64,000 nt of DNA from Timema cristinae (GCA_039000515.1 JBCFYV010001001.1:2393889-2457888); one strand, 5' to 3'; shown: positions 10,869-22,665, numbered from the stretch's first letter. Notes: generated by a model not told the origin, from the letters alone. Numbers and translations: made by a program.

Positions 10869-11276
10869 TTTTAAGATTCAAATAGCCAAAGCTATTATTT
10901 ATGCTTTTAGTGAGGATTTACTCCATCAAGATATCATATTCTGAAAATGAAAAAATGACACCCGGACATAGGAATCGAACCCAGGACCTTTGACATAGTA
11001 CGCCAATGCTTTAACCACTGATCTATCCAGGAATCGTCCCGTCCACAGGGTCATTCTTCACTCATATTTTAAGGCAGAGTCTATCGTGGACGTGCGGAAA
11101 TCGTCGGCTACAAATGTGTGATTTTTATTAAGATCACGAGCTATCAGATAACGAGGCCACTCTCGACTCGGTAGTTGGCTTATGCTGCCACTGTACAATT
11201 ATTATAATTGTAAGGGATTGTATATTTTAAAGAATAAAATAGTCAAATCTATTATTTATGCTTTTAGTGAGGATTA
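10869..11276 (-). mobile_element. Family F tRNA-like repeat flanked by 52-bp direct repeats
   Basis: A minus-strand tRNA-like unit (about 10945-11175; B box GGGTTCGATTCC, A-box-like GGATAGATCAGTGGTTAAAG) is preceded by a stretch also seen at 35418-35605 and 57895-58085. Near-identical 52-bp sequences ending TTATTTATGCTTTTAGTGAG flank it at about 10869-10920 and 11225-11274. These are far longer than the target-site duplications of SINEs in this window. Confidence 0.55.
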
Positions 11277-11320
11277 TATTATTTTACCTGTTCTCGTCCG
11301 TTTCATAATTTAATTGTAAA

Positions 11321-11605
11321 GACCCGCCTCGGTGGCGTAGTTGGCTAACGTGCTAGTCGTGTTGAGCTCGACCGCTGAGGACGGGGAGATCGAGGTTCGA
11401 ATCTCGGTCGGGTGAACTGGGGGAGGTTTTTCCTAAACAGTTTTCCACTCTCCCTCCACGCAAATGCGGGTTCACTTCCTCTAATTAAACCTTCCCAATT
11501 CCCAATCCATTAGCGTAATTTATACTTAAAACGTATAACCCGAATGGATAGTAAGACGTGGTGTTAAATAATAATAATAATAATAATAATAAAAATAAAT
11601 AATAA
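11321..11605 (+). mobile_element. SINE family A, full-length with target duplication
   Basis: A box GGTGGCGTAGTTGGC, B box GGTTCGAATCTC, the family body, a slightly mutated shared tail (GTATAACCCGAATGGATAG) and a long (AAT)n run. A perfect 10-bp duplication, TAATTGTAAA, lies at 11311-11320 and 11606-11615. Confidence 0.93.
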
Positions 11606-11659
11606 TAATTGTAAACCACTTTGTTTATTGTCGGTTACTTGGCTCACTCTTAACCGGAG

Positions 11660-11880
11660 CCATCATAACGTTTGTCTACCTGGTCCTTTCGTGTCGACCT
11701 CTTTTCTTTCGACCACTTGAACCCCATATACTTCAGTTTGTCGACTGGTTGTACCTACTCGTGTCGACCACTTGTACCACCCAGCCTTCTAAATGTTTGT
11801 TTACATTTTGTCGACCGCTTTTCTGTCGACCACATCTACCTACTCGTGTCAACCACTTGACCCGCCAAGTAACTTAACCA
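11660..11880. repeat. Degenerate GTCGACCACTTG-rich short repeats
   Basis: TCGTGTCGACC or TGTCGACC-type motifs followed by ACTTG or ACATC recur six or more times with uneven spacing. It looks like a decayed minisatellite. No function is apparent. Confidence 0.5.
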
Positions 11881-11951
11881 CGCGTCACTGCATGCATTTA
11901 GAAAGGAACACTCATTTTATAGATCTGTAGCGCTGGTAAATACACGATTTA

Positions 11952-12137
11952 AACGTCAATCTCATTTAGTCTGGTTTGCTGTGATGGGAAGGTCTAAGTT
12001 TGAATCCTGACGAGGTGTACGTTGGGTGGTTTATCCTAAATAGTTTACCAATCCATCAAAACGCTAATGCGAGTAAATTTCCTCTAAATTTTTTAACTTT
12101 CTCGTTTTTATCCCTTTAGATTAATTAGGTAATGTAC
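11952..12137 (+). repeat. SINE family C, 5'-truncated and decayed
   Basis: It matches family C from just before the B box (AGTTTGAATCCTG) through the body; the tail is decayed. It lies directly upstream of a second C copy. Confidence 0.55.
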
Positions 12138-12365
12138 GACCCACTCTGGTGGCCCAGGGTATAAGATGCTACTACTCTTGCATTAAACTGGACTTCCGAT
12201 GACGAGGAATCGAGGTTTGAATCTCGGTTGGGCTATTGAGGGTGGTTTTTACTAAATGATTTATCTCTCTACTTCCACGCAATTGCGGGTACACTTCCTA
12301 AAACCATTAGCGTAATTAATACATAAGCGTATAACTCGAACTGGTAGTAAGATGGGGTAAAAATA
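12138..12365 (+). mobile_element. SINE family C copy
   Basis: Head GACCCACTCTGGTGGCCCAG, B box GGTTTGAATCTCG, body and tail ATTAGCGTAATTAATACATA, GCGTATAACTCGAACTGG. It shares about 50 bp of tail with families A and B. Confidence 0.8.
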
Positions 12366-12687
12366 CTTTAGATGAGATTACATAATCATTTATTGTGTGT
12401 TGACTGTACTCTTAATACATTCTCTCTCCAAACAAGCGTTGAAAGTGTGAATGCTGTAAATCAGTTTTACGATGCCAGCCTTTTAAAAGTTATCTTGGCT
12501 CTATTTTTGGAGGAAATAATTTTAAGAAATTGGTTCCGCTGCCTTGAACTACCTCTTATGTTACTGAATTGTAATATTTTGTTACATATACCTATTAAGG
12601 TGGTATGGAAAGTAACTTTAGTTGAAGTGAGATGGTAAGTAGTATTTATTTTTTAATGTTTCCACAAAATATATTGAATATCTCTAT

Positions 12688-12860
12688 AGTATAAATATAG
12701 AGTTTAATTTCTACAAATAATATCACCAGTTGTTGAATAGCTGTTATGAACATAGCGGCATTAGAGGACAAACTTTTTAAATGAAGGAAAAAATATGTCA
12801 TTAAACTCCAGGACACGTCCTTGACAAATATTCAATTTAGATCTATGCTTCTATTGGAAC
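12688..12860. repeat. Decayed copy of the 38643-39210 inverted-repeat element
   Basis: TAGAGTTTAATTTC, ATATCACCAGTTGTTGAATA, CATAGCGGCATTAGAGGAC and AAACTTTTTAAATGAAG occur in the same order as in the elements near 38950-39070 and 63095-63260. The arms no longer pair well. Confidence 0.55.
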
Positions 12861-13830
12861 AGTGGTTTATAACCTTTTGAAGAGTTTGACCCCTAATTTT
12901 GAGACCTTTGCGACCCCTTGATAACCCACAACCTTTCATATCCTAATTTTTAAATTATCTTATCTGGATCTTACTATCCCTTTGGGCTATCAGCATTTAG
13001 TTACACTTGTGGATTAGGTTTAAATTTGGGGGAAGTACCTTTAGTTAAGTGGACGGGAGAAGGGGCAGACGTTTATGAAAAATCACCCACAATTACTTTG
13101 GTCGGAATTCGAATCTTGATATCATCACCAACAAACCGAATGAATGTGACGTTAAGCCTGCTTGCTTGATTAAAAAAAAATTGCTCATATAATTATTATA
13201 CGAATGCGACTAAGATTTCTCAAAAGAGAATCAAAGAAACTGGTGGGTACTTTGGAAGCTATGCTAGCAGCCAGTGCCATTTGCCTAAACGCGAGGCTGC
13301 TATAGTAAACTAAAGCCCCGTCTACAGACTCCGTAACTATACGGAGATTGTCTCCACACTAACAGTATATCACTGTCTTCAGGGGTCCTGAACATTAAGT
13401 TCTTGGTCCTTACCACTCTATAGAAGTTGACTTAACTTTAACTTTCTAAGGACTAGTCGATACGGACTATCATTAAAGACTACCAATCACTGCAAAGTAT
13501 ATATGTGCGCGTGCATCAAATGAAAGTATCATTGGCAGCAAAAGGTTACGTTGCTATGGAAACAGATACAAAATGAAATGACAGTTTAACCCACGTGTTA
13601 TTTCAGAACCATTTTTCTGAACCTTTAAAATCCTCGGAAAGCATGGTATTTCGAAGCAGTTTTTTGAGAAATGCCAAGTTCTTAGAAAGAGTGGCGCCGC
13701 TTTGATAAGTTAGAACTTACTATTAATATTCTTAACAACCCCTGCTTCAAAGATCACGTCAGATTGGGCCTTTCTCGAGACAATTTATTTCTAAGAGTTT
13801 AGTTGGACGTAGCTTCAGACTTATATAAAA
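12861..13830. other. No gene seen; possible hAT-like end
   Basis: AGTGGTTTATAACCTTTTGAAG and GACCTTTGCGACCCCTTG near 12860-12920 resemble hAT nonautonomous ends, without a paired right end. The rest has no recognised coding sequence or repeat. Confidence 0.35.
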
Positions 13831-14330
13831 AGTGTGTTAGCACCAACATTGTTGTATGGATGTGAAGTGAAAACACGCGATCAAGTTGAATGCAGTTGGA
13901 ATGAGATATCTAAGAAATGTTTGTGGAAAAACTCTTATGGACAAAGTCAGTAATGAATGGATGCTGAATGAGTGTGGTTTGAAAAGGAATCTAATTGGTC
14001 AATGTGAAAGAAGCATATGACGTTGGTTTGGGAATGTTGAGAGGTTAAGTGTATAGATTGAGTGACGAAGCAAATATATGAAGGTAGAGTGTGGTGTGTT
14101 ATCAAAAGGAAGGAGTAGGCCATGTAAGACGTGGCTAAATGTGGTAGATGGATGCGTGAGAAATAGAGACATTAAGAGTTTTAATATTAAAAGAGTATGC
14201 ATGACTCGGTGTATGGATGTTGTTGAAGCAAAGGGAGAATGCAAGGATGCGGGGGGGGGGAGTGTGGAAAAAGTTAGCGAGGATGGATTACTTACGGAGT
14301 TGATGTGTTTTTTTTAGCTGTATGCACAGT
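13831..14330 (+). mobile_element. LINE C-terminal relic
   Basis: Broken frames read MRYLRNVCGKTLMDKV, SNEWMLNECGL, and, after frameshifts, TWLNVVDGCVRNRDI, which is the typical C-terminal region downstream of reverse transcriptase in arthropod non-LTR elements (alternating cysteine, arginine and tryptophan landmarks). No catalytic domain is present. The longest open segment, 14078-14317, is a remnant and not a host gene. Confidence 0.7.
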
Positions 14331-15285
14331 TTATGGCCTACCCCATAAGGGAACGGCGTGATTAGGGATGGCTTTGTGTATGTGATTGGACGTAGTCTCC
14401 GACTTTCTCATTGGTTGGCACGGTCATGTTATTAAGGATATAAACTGTCTAGGTGTGATGTCCATTTTTAAGGACCATACGGACATGGATTTCATGGACT
14501 CTGCAGACGAGACTTCAGTCGGTGAGCAATTGTCAGAGTTGAGTAACAGTAACTTACAGGTTAAAAAAAAAATTAACTGCTAATATATTATATAATATAT
14601 ATATATTGTCCACGCCGCCTTAACACGCAACCCTATCATCCCACCTTGATCCTTCTTAATACTGTTGGCAAGGCAGCTTGAAACGTATTAACTATGCGAT
14701 GTGGAGGAAGTTCGGAGGGCCCACACGCGGACCTTTGCGAGTCCCACGTAAGGCCGTATGCATAATATGATATTGTCGGCACTAGTTCGCGACCTTGAGG
14801 GTCATTGGGACTTGGTACGTGGGCTAGACTTGTCAACTGGTCCGGTTAGTGTTTCAGGTCACTCATCACTCACTCACTCACTTCTGTTTGTATATGTACA
14901 GTCACGTTTTCATAGGAGGAACCTAAACCGATAGAAAAGTTACTAAATAATATACTTTAACGTATCTATACAACTGATCATATGATCTTCTGTTGTCACG
15001 TTTGTTATGTATTAATTACCTATAAACAGCACAAAAATATAGTGAAATATTATCATTGTTGACAGCAAAAATTTAAATTTTTATTTTCTAAAAGGCCCTT
15101 CGTACTAAAATTTAATTGTGTCAGTATTTGCCAGGAAGGAACTTAGAAATATAGACCACATTTTTCTAGTGGTAAACATTGATAACATTTTACTAAATTA
15201 TTATCTATGCTCATATCGTCTCTCGTGCTATCTATGCTCATAGGTAATGAGACTGCTTTGACAGTTACAAAAGTTACTAAAATTA

Positions 15286-15529
15286 ACCCGCCTCTGTGGC
15301 GTAGTTGGCTAACGCGCTGTCTTGTTGAGCCCGACTGCTGAGGACGGGGAGATCGAGGTTCGAATCACGGTCGGGTGAACTGGGGGTGGTTTTTCCTAAA
15401 TGGTTTTCCACTCTCCCTCCACGCAAATGCGGGTTCACTTCCTTTAATTCAACCTTACCAATTCCTAATCCATTAGTGTAATTAGTACTTAAGCGTATAA
15501 CCCGAACGGGTAGTAAGACGCGGTGTAAA

Positions 15530-15555
<26 letters not shown>
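15286..15555 (+). mobile_element. SINE family A, full-length with target duplication
   Basis: A box GTGGCGTAGTTGGCTAACGC, B box GGTTCGAATCAC, shared tail GCGTATAACCCGAACGGGTA and a (TAA)n run. The 8-bp duplication TAAAATTA is at 15278-15285 and 15556-15563. A 136-codon open frame across it on the minus strand is antisense SINE sequence. Confidence 0.92.
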
Positions 15556-15560
<5 letters not shown>

Positions 15561-15589
15561 TTACTTTCATAAAGCATATAACCCAAGTA

Positions 15590-15788
15590 ACTAGGGAGAT
15601 CGGGTTTCGAATCTCGATCGGATGTATTGGGGGTGGTTTTTCTCTAATGTTTTTCCTTTCTCCCTCACCACACAAATCCGGGTACACTTCCAAAATTAAA
15701 AACCTTCCTTATCTCTAACATATAGCGTAATTATTATGAGTACATATGCGTATAGCCCGAACTGGTAAGAGGTCGAGGTGGTAAAAAA
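15590..15788 (+). repeat. SINE family C, 5'-truncated
   Basis: Starts at GGGAGATCGGGTTTCGAATC, the B-box region, and runs through the family C body to CGTATAGCCCGAACTGG. The 5' third is absent. Confidence 0.75.
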
Positions 15789-16396
15789 TTACATCTATAA
15801 CACATAGTTGTTTAGGAACAAATTTACCACATTAATTTGAGATCTAGAGGTTATCTATCACTCGTATAACCGTCTGATATGCGAACATAGTAATTTTTAC
15901 GGCCTTGTTGCCTACTATTACGTGGTCCCACGTCACGTGTTCTGAATGATTCTATCAACACACACACAGGCAGGCAGCTTTGCAACATGTAAATAGCTAG
16001 TGTTAGAAACACATTGTGATGAAGGTGGCGGTCGGGGGGATTTTAAAAATGGGTAATACTGCATTAAATAAAAGAAAAACAACTATATTTCGTTACAACA
16101 TCACGTTAAAAAAAATTATATGAGAATAAAAAAATAATTTCTTTATTCACGATTAATATAATGTAGGATGTACTTAATTCTAATAGAAATTTCCGATTTT
16201 CTACTTTTAAACAACGATAGACGGATGGATAGATATTCTATATAAATATCGAAATAACGTTATATGTCTGTTCAAAATGTTACTATAGTAAGAACGCGGC
16301 AGGAAAAAGTTTCATATTTATTATTATTATTATATTATATTATTATTATTATTATTATTATTTGTAGTAGAGCATTAATAACATTTTCTAGCTGTC

Positions 16397-16647
16397 ACCT
16401 GTTACGGTGGCGTAGTTGGCTAGCGCGCTTGTCGTGTTGAGCTCGACTGCTGAGGACGGGGAGATCGAGGTTCGAATCACGGTCGGGTGAACTGGGGGTG
16501 GTTTTCCTAAATGGTTTTCCACTCTCCCTCCACACAAATGCGGGTTCACTTCCTTTAATTCGACCTTCCCAATTCCTAATCCATTAGCGTAATTAGTACT
16601 TAAAGCGTATAACCCGAACGGGTAGTAAGACGCGGTGCTAAATATTA
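16397..16647 (+). mobile_element. SINE family A, full-length with 11-bp target duplication
   Basis: Head with GGTGGCGTAGTTGGCTAGCG and B box GGTTCGAATCAC, tail GCGTATAACCCGAACGGGTA. TTCTAGCTGTC is repeated exactly at 16386-16396 and 16648-16658. Its simple-repeat tail is only TATTATT, the shortest here, so long ATT runs are not needed for insertion. Confidence 0.95.
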
Positions 16648-16743
16648 TTCTAGCTGTCGGATAAGGCTCTACACAATGTAAAAAGAATAGAAACGTAGCA
16701 CCACTTGAGGAATTTAATTATGACATTACTTACGTCATTTGTA

Positions 16744-17029
16744 GGTGACCTGGTGGTCTAGGGGTAAGGTGTCAGACTTCTGTGCTGGCGGCCGGGGTTC
16801 AATCCTCGGTACCGGCACAGATTTATCTGATTTCCAAACCCTTCCTTCACCTCTGACAAGACATCTTGTGAATGTGGGGAATGCCAGGCCTCCACCGTGG
16901 TTCGGATTCCACGTTAAACTGTAGGTCCTTCATTTCATCTCACAATCACCCTACCATTACACATTAGCGTAAGTGCGTATAACCCGAACGGGTAGTAAGA
17001 CGCGGTGCTAAATAATAATAATAATAATA

Positions 17030-17070
<41 letters not shown>
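16744..17070 (+). mobile_element. SINE family B, full-length
   Basis: The head GGTGACCTGGTGGTCTAGGG with B box GGGGTTCAATCC is unlike family A, and the body (AACCCTTCCTTCACCTCTGA, AATGCCAGGCCTCCACCG) is also distinct. The last 45 bp, GCGTATAACCCGAACGGGTA plus GTAAGACGCGGTGCTAAA, is the same as in family A. A long (TAA)n run closes it. Confidence 0.92.
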
Positions 17071-17072
<2 letters not shown>

Positions 17073-17794
17073 TAAAGATTTATAATATAAAAAAAATTCA
17101 GTGCGCATTTAAAAAATAGGGTAAAAATTTTTTAAACTTTTTGGAATTTTTCTCGTCGGTTTACATGGTAAAAGCTCATAGTTTGCCGAATTTCAAGTTT
17201 TTTAGCTCATCTGGAAGTGGGTAAACATTAATGTCAATGAGTGAGTCGGCCATGTGGCTTTATAGTAGTATAATTACTATGGCTTAATATACACAAATGG
17301 CACAAAAAGCAGACTCATAAAATTATTATCATTGTTGCAGTACTGGGTAATACTGTAAAGGTGACCAATGCCCTATGATGACCAATGCCCTATAGCATCC
17401 TATCAGCCTACTCTGGATCCTCTCTCTCACGAATTAACGTCCCCCTTCCCCCTTTTTGGTAAAAGGCTTCTCCTGTCCCAATTGCATTGACCCCTCACAA
17501 CATCACCCATTAGGTTCAAACCCAGACAAGAGGCTATCGCGCAGGCGCCAACCATCAACCATGACCTTACTACATAACATAAATTCACGGCGCCCGTCAA
17601 CTTGGCGGTCGCCCTGAAGAACCTCCTTTTAGAGAGTATAACATTTTTTTTAATCAGCCACAATACTGTAAAAAGGGACAACTGTTAATATTGACACCTT
17701 CTTTAAAAAGTAATATTCTACCAGAGCATATTAAATTAGATCTATATAGTGACTTTTTGGGATGTAGATTTGATGTTTCCAATAATGATAAACT

Positions 17795-18074
17795 ATTATT
17801 ATTATTAGCACCGCGTCTTACTACCCGTTCGGGTTATACGCACTTACGCTAATGTGTAATGGTAGGGTGATTGTGAGATGAAATGGAGGACCTACAGTTA
17901 ACGTGGAATCCGAACCACGGTGGAGGCTTGGCATTCCCCACATTCACAAGATGTCTTGTCAGAGGTGAAGGAAGGATTTGTTAATCAGATAAATCTGTGC
18001 CGGGACCGAGGATTGAACCCCGGACCCCAGCACAGAAGTCCGACACCTTAACCCCTAGACCACCAGGTCACCGA
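17795..18074 (-). mobile_element. SINE family B, full-length
   Basis: On the plus strand it reads tail first (ATTATTAGCACCGCGTCTTA) and ends CCACCAGGTCACC. Flanks AATGATAAACT and AACGATAACT suggest an imperfect target duplication. The body closely matches the 16744 copy. Confidence 0.9.
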
Positions 18075-18261
18075 ACGATAACTAAACAGTCCAATTTACA
18101 AAGGGAGAATATGGCAACTAGAAAATCTAGTATGAGTACGTGAAAGTAGATTTTTACGAAACCATATTATCTGCAGCTTTCACCTTAGTAGGTTATTATC
18201 AATACATATAAAATATTGTTGAATGTGTTCAGTGTCGACAGCAAAAAATTATTTGTTTATT

Positions 18262-18486
18262 ATAATAGAGGGTGTCATGGTGTTGGCACAAACAATCGTT
18301 AATCTCGGTTTTCTAGATCGGAGCCGCTACTTTTTCATTCAGGTAGCCCCTCGTTTGTCATCACGAGGGTAAGTCGACCCCGTTCCTTGAACCACTGCTT
18401 CAAGAAAATCTGGAATTACTGGGGATTGAACCCGGGGTCTATGCGTCTGTAGCCAGGAACTCTGGCCACTATACTACAGAGTTAGT
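18262..18486 (-). mobile_element. SINE family H copy
   Basis: The minus strand has a tRNA-like head (CTCTGTAGTATAGTGGCCAG, B box CCGGGTTCAATCCC) followed by a body shared with 48153-48412 (GACTTACCCTCGTGATGACA-like and CGATCTAGAAAACCGAGATT). It does not carry either of the two shared tails. Confidence 0.7.
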
Positions 18487-18762
18487 CTGGTTTAGCTAAT
18501 AATATGTTGTTTTGTAGTCTGTTTTTTAATTTGTGTGTGTTAAGATAAGGGAGGTGGGCCGGGTAACTTTATACATAGGCCTGTAACTAACATTGGTAAA
18601 CCAACGAGAAAATTAAAAATGGCAATTACTAATATTTTTAATGATCTCATAGCAAAAAAGGTTAAGGATATTATTGATTGTTAAACAAGAAAAGCTTTTT
18701 GAGCTGCTAGTAACCCTGGTTTTAATGTGACTTAAAGCACAAACATGATACTAAATAATATA

Positions 18763-19008
18763 ATGGTCACTTAGGCTAAGACATTGGCTCGTTAAATCTT
18801 AATTTACGGTGATAGATATGTCAAGGTTCGAATTCGTGGTGGATATACTGACAGATTTTTTTCCTTAAATAAGTTATCAGTTATCATTATCCCTATACAC
18901 AAATGCGGGTACATATACTTTAAATAATACTTTCCTAATCCTTTTCATATAAGTGCAAATATGTGTATAGCCCGGACGGGTAGTTAGGTAAGACGCGGTG
19001 TAAATAAA
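18763..19008 (+). repeat. SINE family C, old copy
   Basis: Diverged head, B box AGGTTCGAATTCG, body and tail GTGTATAGCCCGGACGGGTA with AAGACGCGGTG. Many substitutions and a small tail insertion mark it as old. Confidence 0.7.
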
Positions 19009-20550
19009 AAGAGTTTGACTTGATTTTGATTTGAAATTAAGTTTAGTGCTCTGAATGTAATTTTTTTTTTTAATAATACGGTAGTTCTTGTCCTACCGTT
19101 CTTTTAAAAATCAAGGTAACATCTCGTGTTTTCGTCCAACTCTTTGCAATCACGTTTGGACAGGGTCGATTGTCTGGTAGTAATCAATCTGTCACACTTT
19201 GATGAGGCGCCTTTGATAGCGGGTGATTAGAACAAAATAAATAAAATAGGGGCAAGCTTGTATTACCCCTTCTCTACCCCTCCCTCTTAGTTCTTCGGCA
19301 AGTTCTCTGTCAGTCTTTCAAACATCACGTCGAATAGGATGGTTGGCGTGACTTTCATAGGAAGCTTAGGCCAGAGGTTACAATTTTTTTTTTTAGACTG
19401 AAGGAGCTCTTACGCCATAAAAAAAATTCATGAGGCTCCACGGAGCACATTTTGAAAAACGCTGGCTTACGTTACGGCAATACTGGCGAGTATGGCAGTG
19501 CTCTTAAGATATACTCTTGATTTTTACATCATTCCTTGTTGTTTTAGTAATATTCACTTTAATTGTAGTAAGGAGAGTTATGAAATCTATAATATAAGGA
19601 ACGTACTTTGGTAGAACAACAATTAAATTGACTGGTACACTTCTTCAGTCAATTAAACAATATTATATAATGAATATAACAAGGAATTAATTTATACAAA
19701 GATAAATTGTTAAATAAAGAAATTAAATCAATTACCACAGATATAATAATATTCCTAAAAATCACCTCAGAGATTTTTAAAGGGCAAAAATGATTTCATA
19801 AATAGGTAAAACTGTAGATCTGTGTAAGATACTAATAAGAAGTTAGAGAATATTATAAAGAATTAACTGAAAAGCTATAAAATTGTCAAATGACTAGATT
19901 GGTGCTGTTAATACCATAACTAAAGATAAAAAACAACCAATCATTTGAAAGATCAATTATACCAATAACAGCCAAAGAAAAAGTTGACAAGGAATATTTA
20001 CACAATTACAATAAAATTAATAAAAAGGTGATTAATAGAAAGTTAACTAATTGACTAGATACTTATAAAAACTGCTGACAATATAAATACACATTAGACA
20101 TATTGAAATTAAAATTAAAATTGAGATTTAACTAATAAAATAGTGCCACAAAATTATAATAAGTGTTTAAAATAATACTAAGAACTTGTTATCTGAGTGA
20201 AATGGTTAAAAAAAATGCATGTGTCAACAATTGAATTGTTGTGAAAACAGATGTGTCATCCAGATTATTCTTGATAGTTATGATATGTTGAATACGTATA
20301 TATTGTTTATACATAAATTATTGGTTGCTATAAAAGAAGTGTAATAAACGAAAATGTTAATTGAAAAGATTAAATTAAAGTGATGTTCCTTATCTGATGT
20401 TTTGATTCCTCTCCTTATAAAATTTGTTGCAACTCTTGGCTGGGTGACGACATTTTTCGGCGAATTACGCCATCCTAAGGTCTGAGACAAATCAATTCGA
20501 AAATATTAGGTATTAAGTTATTAAAAGTTATATCCAGAATAATTAAAAGA
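19009..20550. other. No gene seen; very AT-rich
   Basis: Short open frames only, without recognisable motifs. A hAT-like CAGAGGTTACAATTTTT and GGCTCCACGGAGCACATTTTG pair near 19372-19455 may be relic transposon ends. The rest is AT-rich sequence without visible repeat structure. Confidence 0.4.
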
Positions 20551-20645
20551 CCCAACTAAGATTTAAAAAAAAGCTTTTAGTCAACATTGGGGGGTGTCAT
20601 CTCTCTTCTCCCCCTCCCCAATGTTGGTTAAAAGCTTGAAAGTTG
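20551..20645. other. Long stem-loop
   Basis: AAGCTTTTAGTCAACATTGG (20571 on) pairs with CCAATGTTGGTTAAAAGCTT (to 20637) with one or two mismatches, and an outer CCCAACT pairs with AGTTGGG. The loop is C/T-rich. It may be a small foldback element or a transcribed hairpin. Confidence 0.7.
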
Positions 20646-22441
20646 GGAATTTTGTGAGATTTGAGATCTGGGGTTTGGGAATTCTAGGCTGATTCTGTAC
20701 CCCATTACTTTCTATTATGAAAGTCCTTAACCACAGACTTGTACAGATAAATTTATTCTTAACTGTTGATCTCTATAACCTGATTTTATTGCTGAGGGAA
20801 CTGCATGCTTACTATTGAGCAACAGCGTTGTCAGTCTTTTGTTTTCCGTGATCAGTCTTCCTTCGAATGTATATCAAATTTGGCAATGCTGGGCTGTCGT
20901 TGTTAATTGGTGCTTCTTCCTCCAGCACAGTCGTAAAGTTACAGTAATCTGAGTCTCGTGTTCCTAATAACTAGCTCAAAAACATTCACTAAATAAACAC
21001 AGATGTTATTAGTACTCTGTGTAGAATTTTTATTGATCACGTTAAGATTTTGTGTATGTGTTGGTTGTGTGTTTTGTTTTTTTGCCGTAAGGTTGTGGAA
21101 TTATAAATTTAAGTGTATATTAATATATTTATTTGAATAATAGTGTATTGTTAACATTTAAAATATAGCAAAAATTATGGAGTCCCGGCTTGTTACAAGC
21201 AATTACATTCCAAGAGGAAAATATTAAGTAGTAAAGAAAGGGCAATGGTGTTAAGAGTCTACACCTAAATTCATGAAGACGGAACTTGTTCAGTAACTCA
21301 AGCGGCAATGTATATGTTTGTATATTAATTATTGAGGAAAAAATAGTTAATGTTTCTAGAAAAGGCTGTACACCGAAAGGAAATGTGTTTACCTGTCAAT
21401 TGAACCCCTCGACCTCACCATGCCGCATTGTTTATAATGAGGGATTTCCAAGTAAACCCTCCCCCTCACCAACAAACGAAAGCTTGAAGGTTTGGCAACC
21501 GATATCAAGAGAGAGAGCGAAGATAAATATTTTCTCCATAAGACCTACAGTTCCCTCAGCTATGAGAGTAGGTGTATTCTACAAAGAATCCCAACTTCAA
21601 AAATCGTCTCGTCAAACATTTAAAGGAGATTATTTGTTTAGTAGATTGTAGAAATCTTAGTTAATCATGTAGTCTAGTAGCGCCGTTATCAGTAGGCAGA
21701 GACAACGGCCCGGGGAATATATGCCGAATGCGATATGGAAAATAGTCATAAGGGAACATGAGCTGCCCAGTAGCAAAATTTACTCAGCCAGCAATGCTTG
21801 AAATGGCAGCATTGTCAGCCAATGTTTTGTTTATGATTTAGTGTTTTTAGTTGTGACTTTCGTGGCTGCTAGACTGTCACAGTTTTAATGATTCAAATTA
21901 TCATATGTTGTACAGCCAATGCCTTAATTAGGGCTTTATTAAATTTTGAAGTCATAAATGCAGTGAATGTTACACACATTTTATTGTTTTCTTATCGAAA
22001 GCTCTGAATGATGAAATGAGGACATTGAGGTTAGGGTTAATGTTTAACTTTTGACATACACACTAATTTTTCTAGCAAGTATCCATACTAGTTTGAATTG
22101 AAATGATATATCTTGTTTCATTGTTTATTAAAATAGGTTTTCATGAAAGCAATTTAAATAGGCTCAAAGCAACAATGAAGGAAGAGGAGTAATAAGGCTT
22201 TGTTATATTGCTATAACTTTTATAATTTTTCATTTGATTAAGTAGACTGCATCAACAAAAAAAAAAAAGGTTTTTTTTCACACTTTAACATTTTCAAATT
22301 CGGGATATATTTTTAATTAATTATTTAGTGTATGATTTACATCACAATTAGCTTTATATTTACTTTTTCAAGGATTTTAATAATTATAAGAAGATGCGAA
22401 ATTCTAATAGAAACGTTTGTTAAAGTGCTAAAAACGACCTA
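20646..22441. other. No recognised gene; one unassigned open frame
   Basis: An open frame of 121 codons at 21286-21651 (+) has no recognisable domain; its composition is low in hydrophobic residues and rich in serine and lysine. It has no obvious splice or promoter context, so chance is likely. No other structure is visible in this stretch. Confidence 0.3.
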
Positions 22442-22665
22442 CAGTAGTAGCCCCATAGCTACTTTGGTGCTGACTGGTAGCTCACAGCTGACTTCTGACA
22501 ATCAACATTTAGGTATATACCTAAATTTTGACTGTCAGAAGTGACAACTGCTAAACACATGTTTTTGCAGATCATATGGTTCGGCGTAGGGATACATAAT
22601 TTAGTCTGATAACTTTTCAAAGCCGTCAGCTGTCAGTCAGCACTAAAGAAGCCATGGGGCTACTG
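22442..22665. mobile_element. TA-flanked MITE, copy 1
   Basis: Terminal inverted repeats start CAGTAGCCCCATGGCTTCTT (left copy has a 3-bp insertion) and continue into GGTGCTGACTG. The element sits between TA dinucleotides at 22440-22441 and 22666-22667, as in the Tc1/mariner superfamily. It carries an internal palindrome centred on AGGTATATACCT flanked by TTCTGAC and GTCAGAA. Other copies are at 49910 and 59522. There is no transposase. Confidence 0.88.

Noticed and set aside
15283..15693. 136-residue open frame on the minus strand
   Set aside because: It lies across a family A SINE, its (TAA)n tail (read as a leucine run) and a truncated family C SINE.
21286..21651. 121-residue open frame
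   Set aside because: No recognised domain, repeat origin or gene context; kept only as a mention in the spacer entry.
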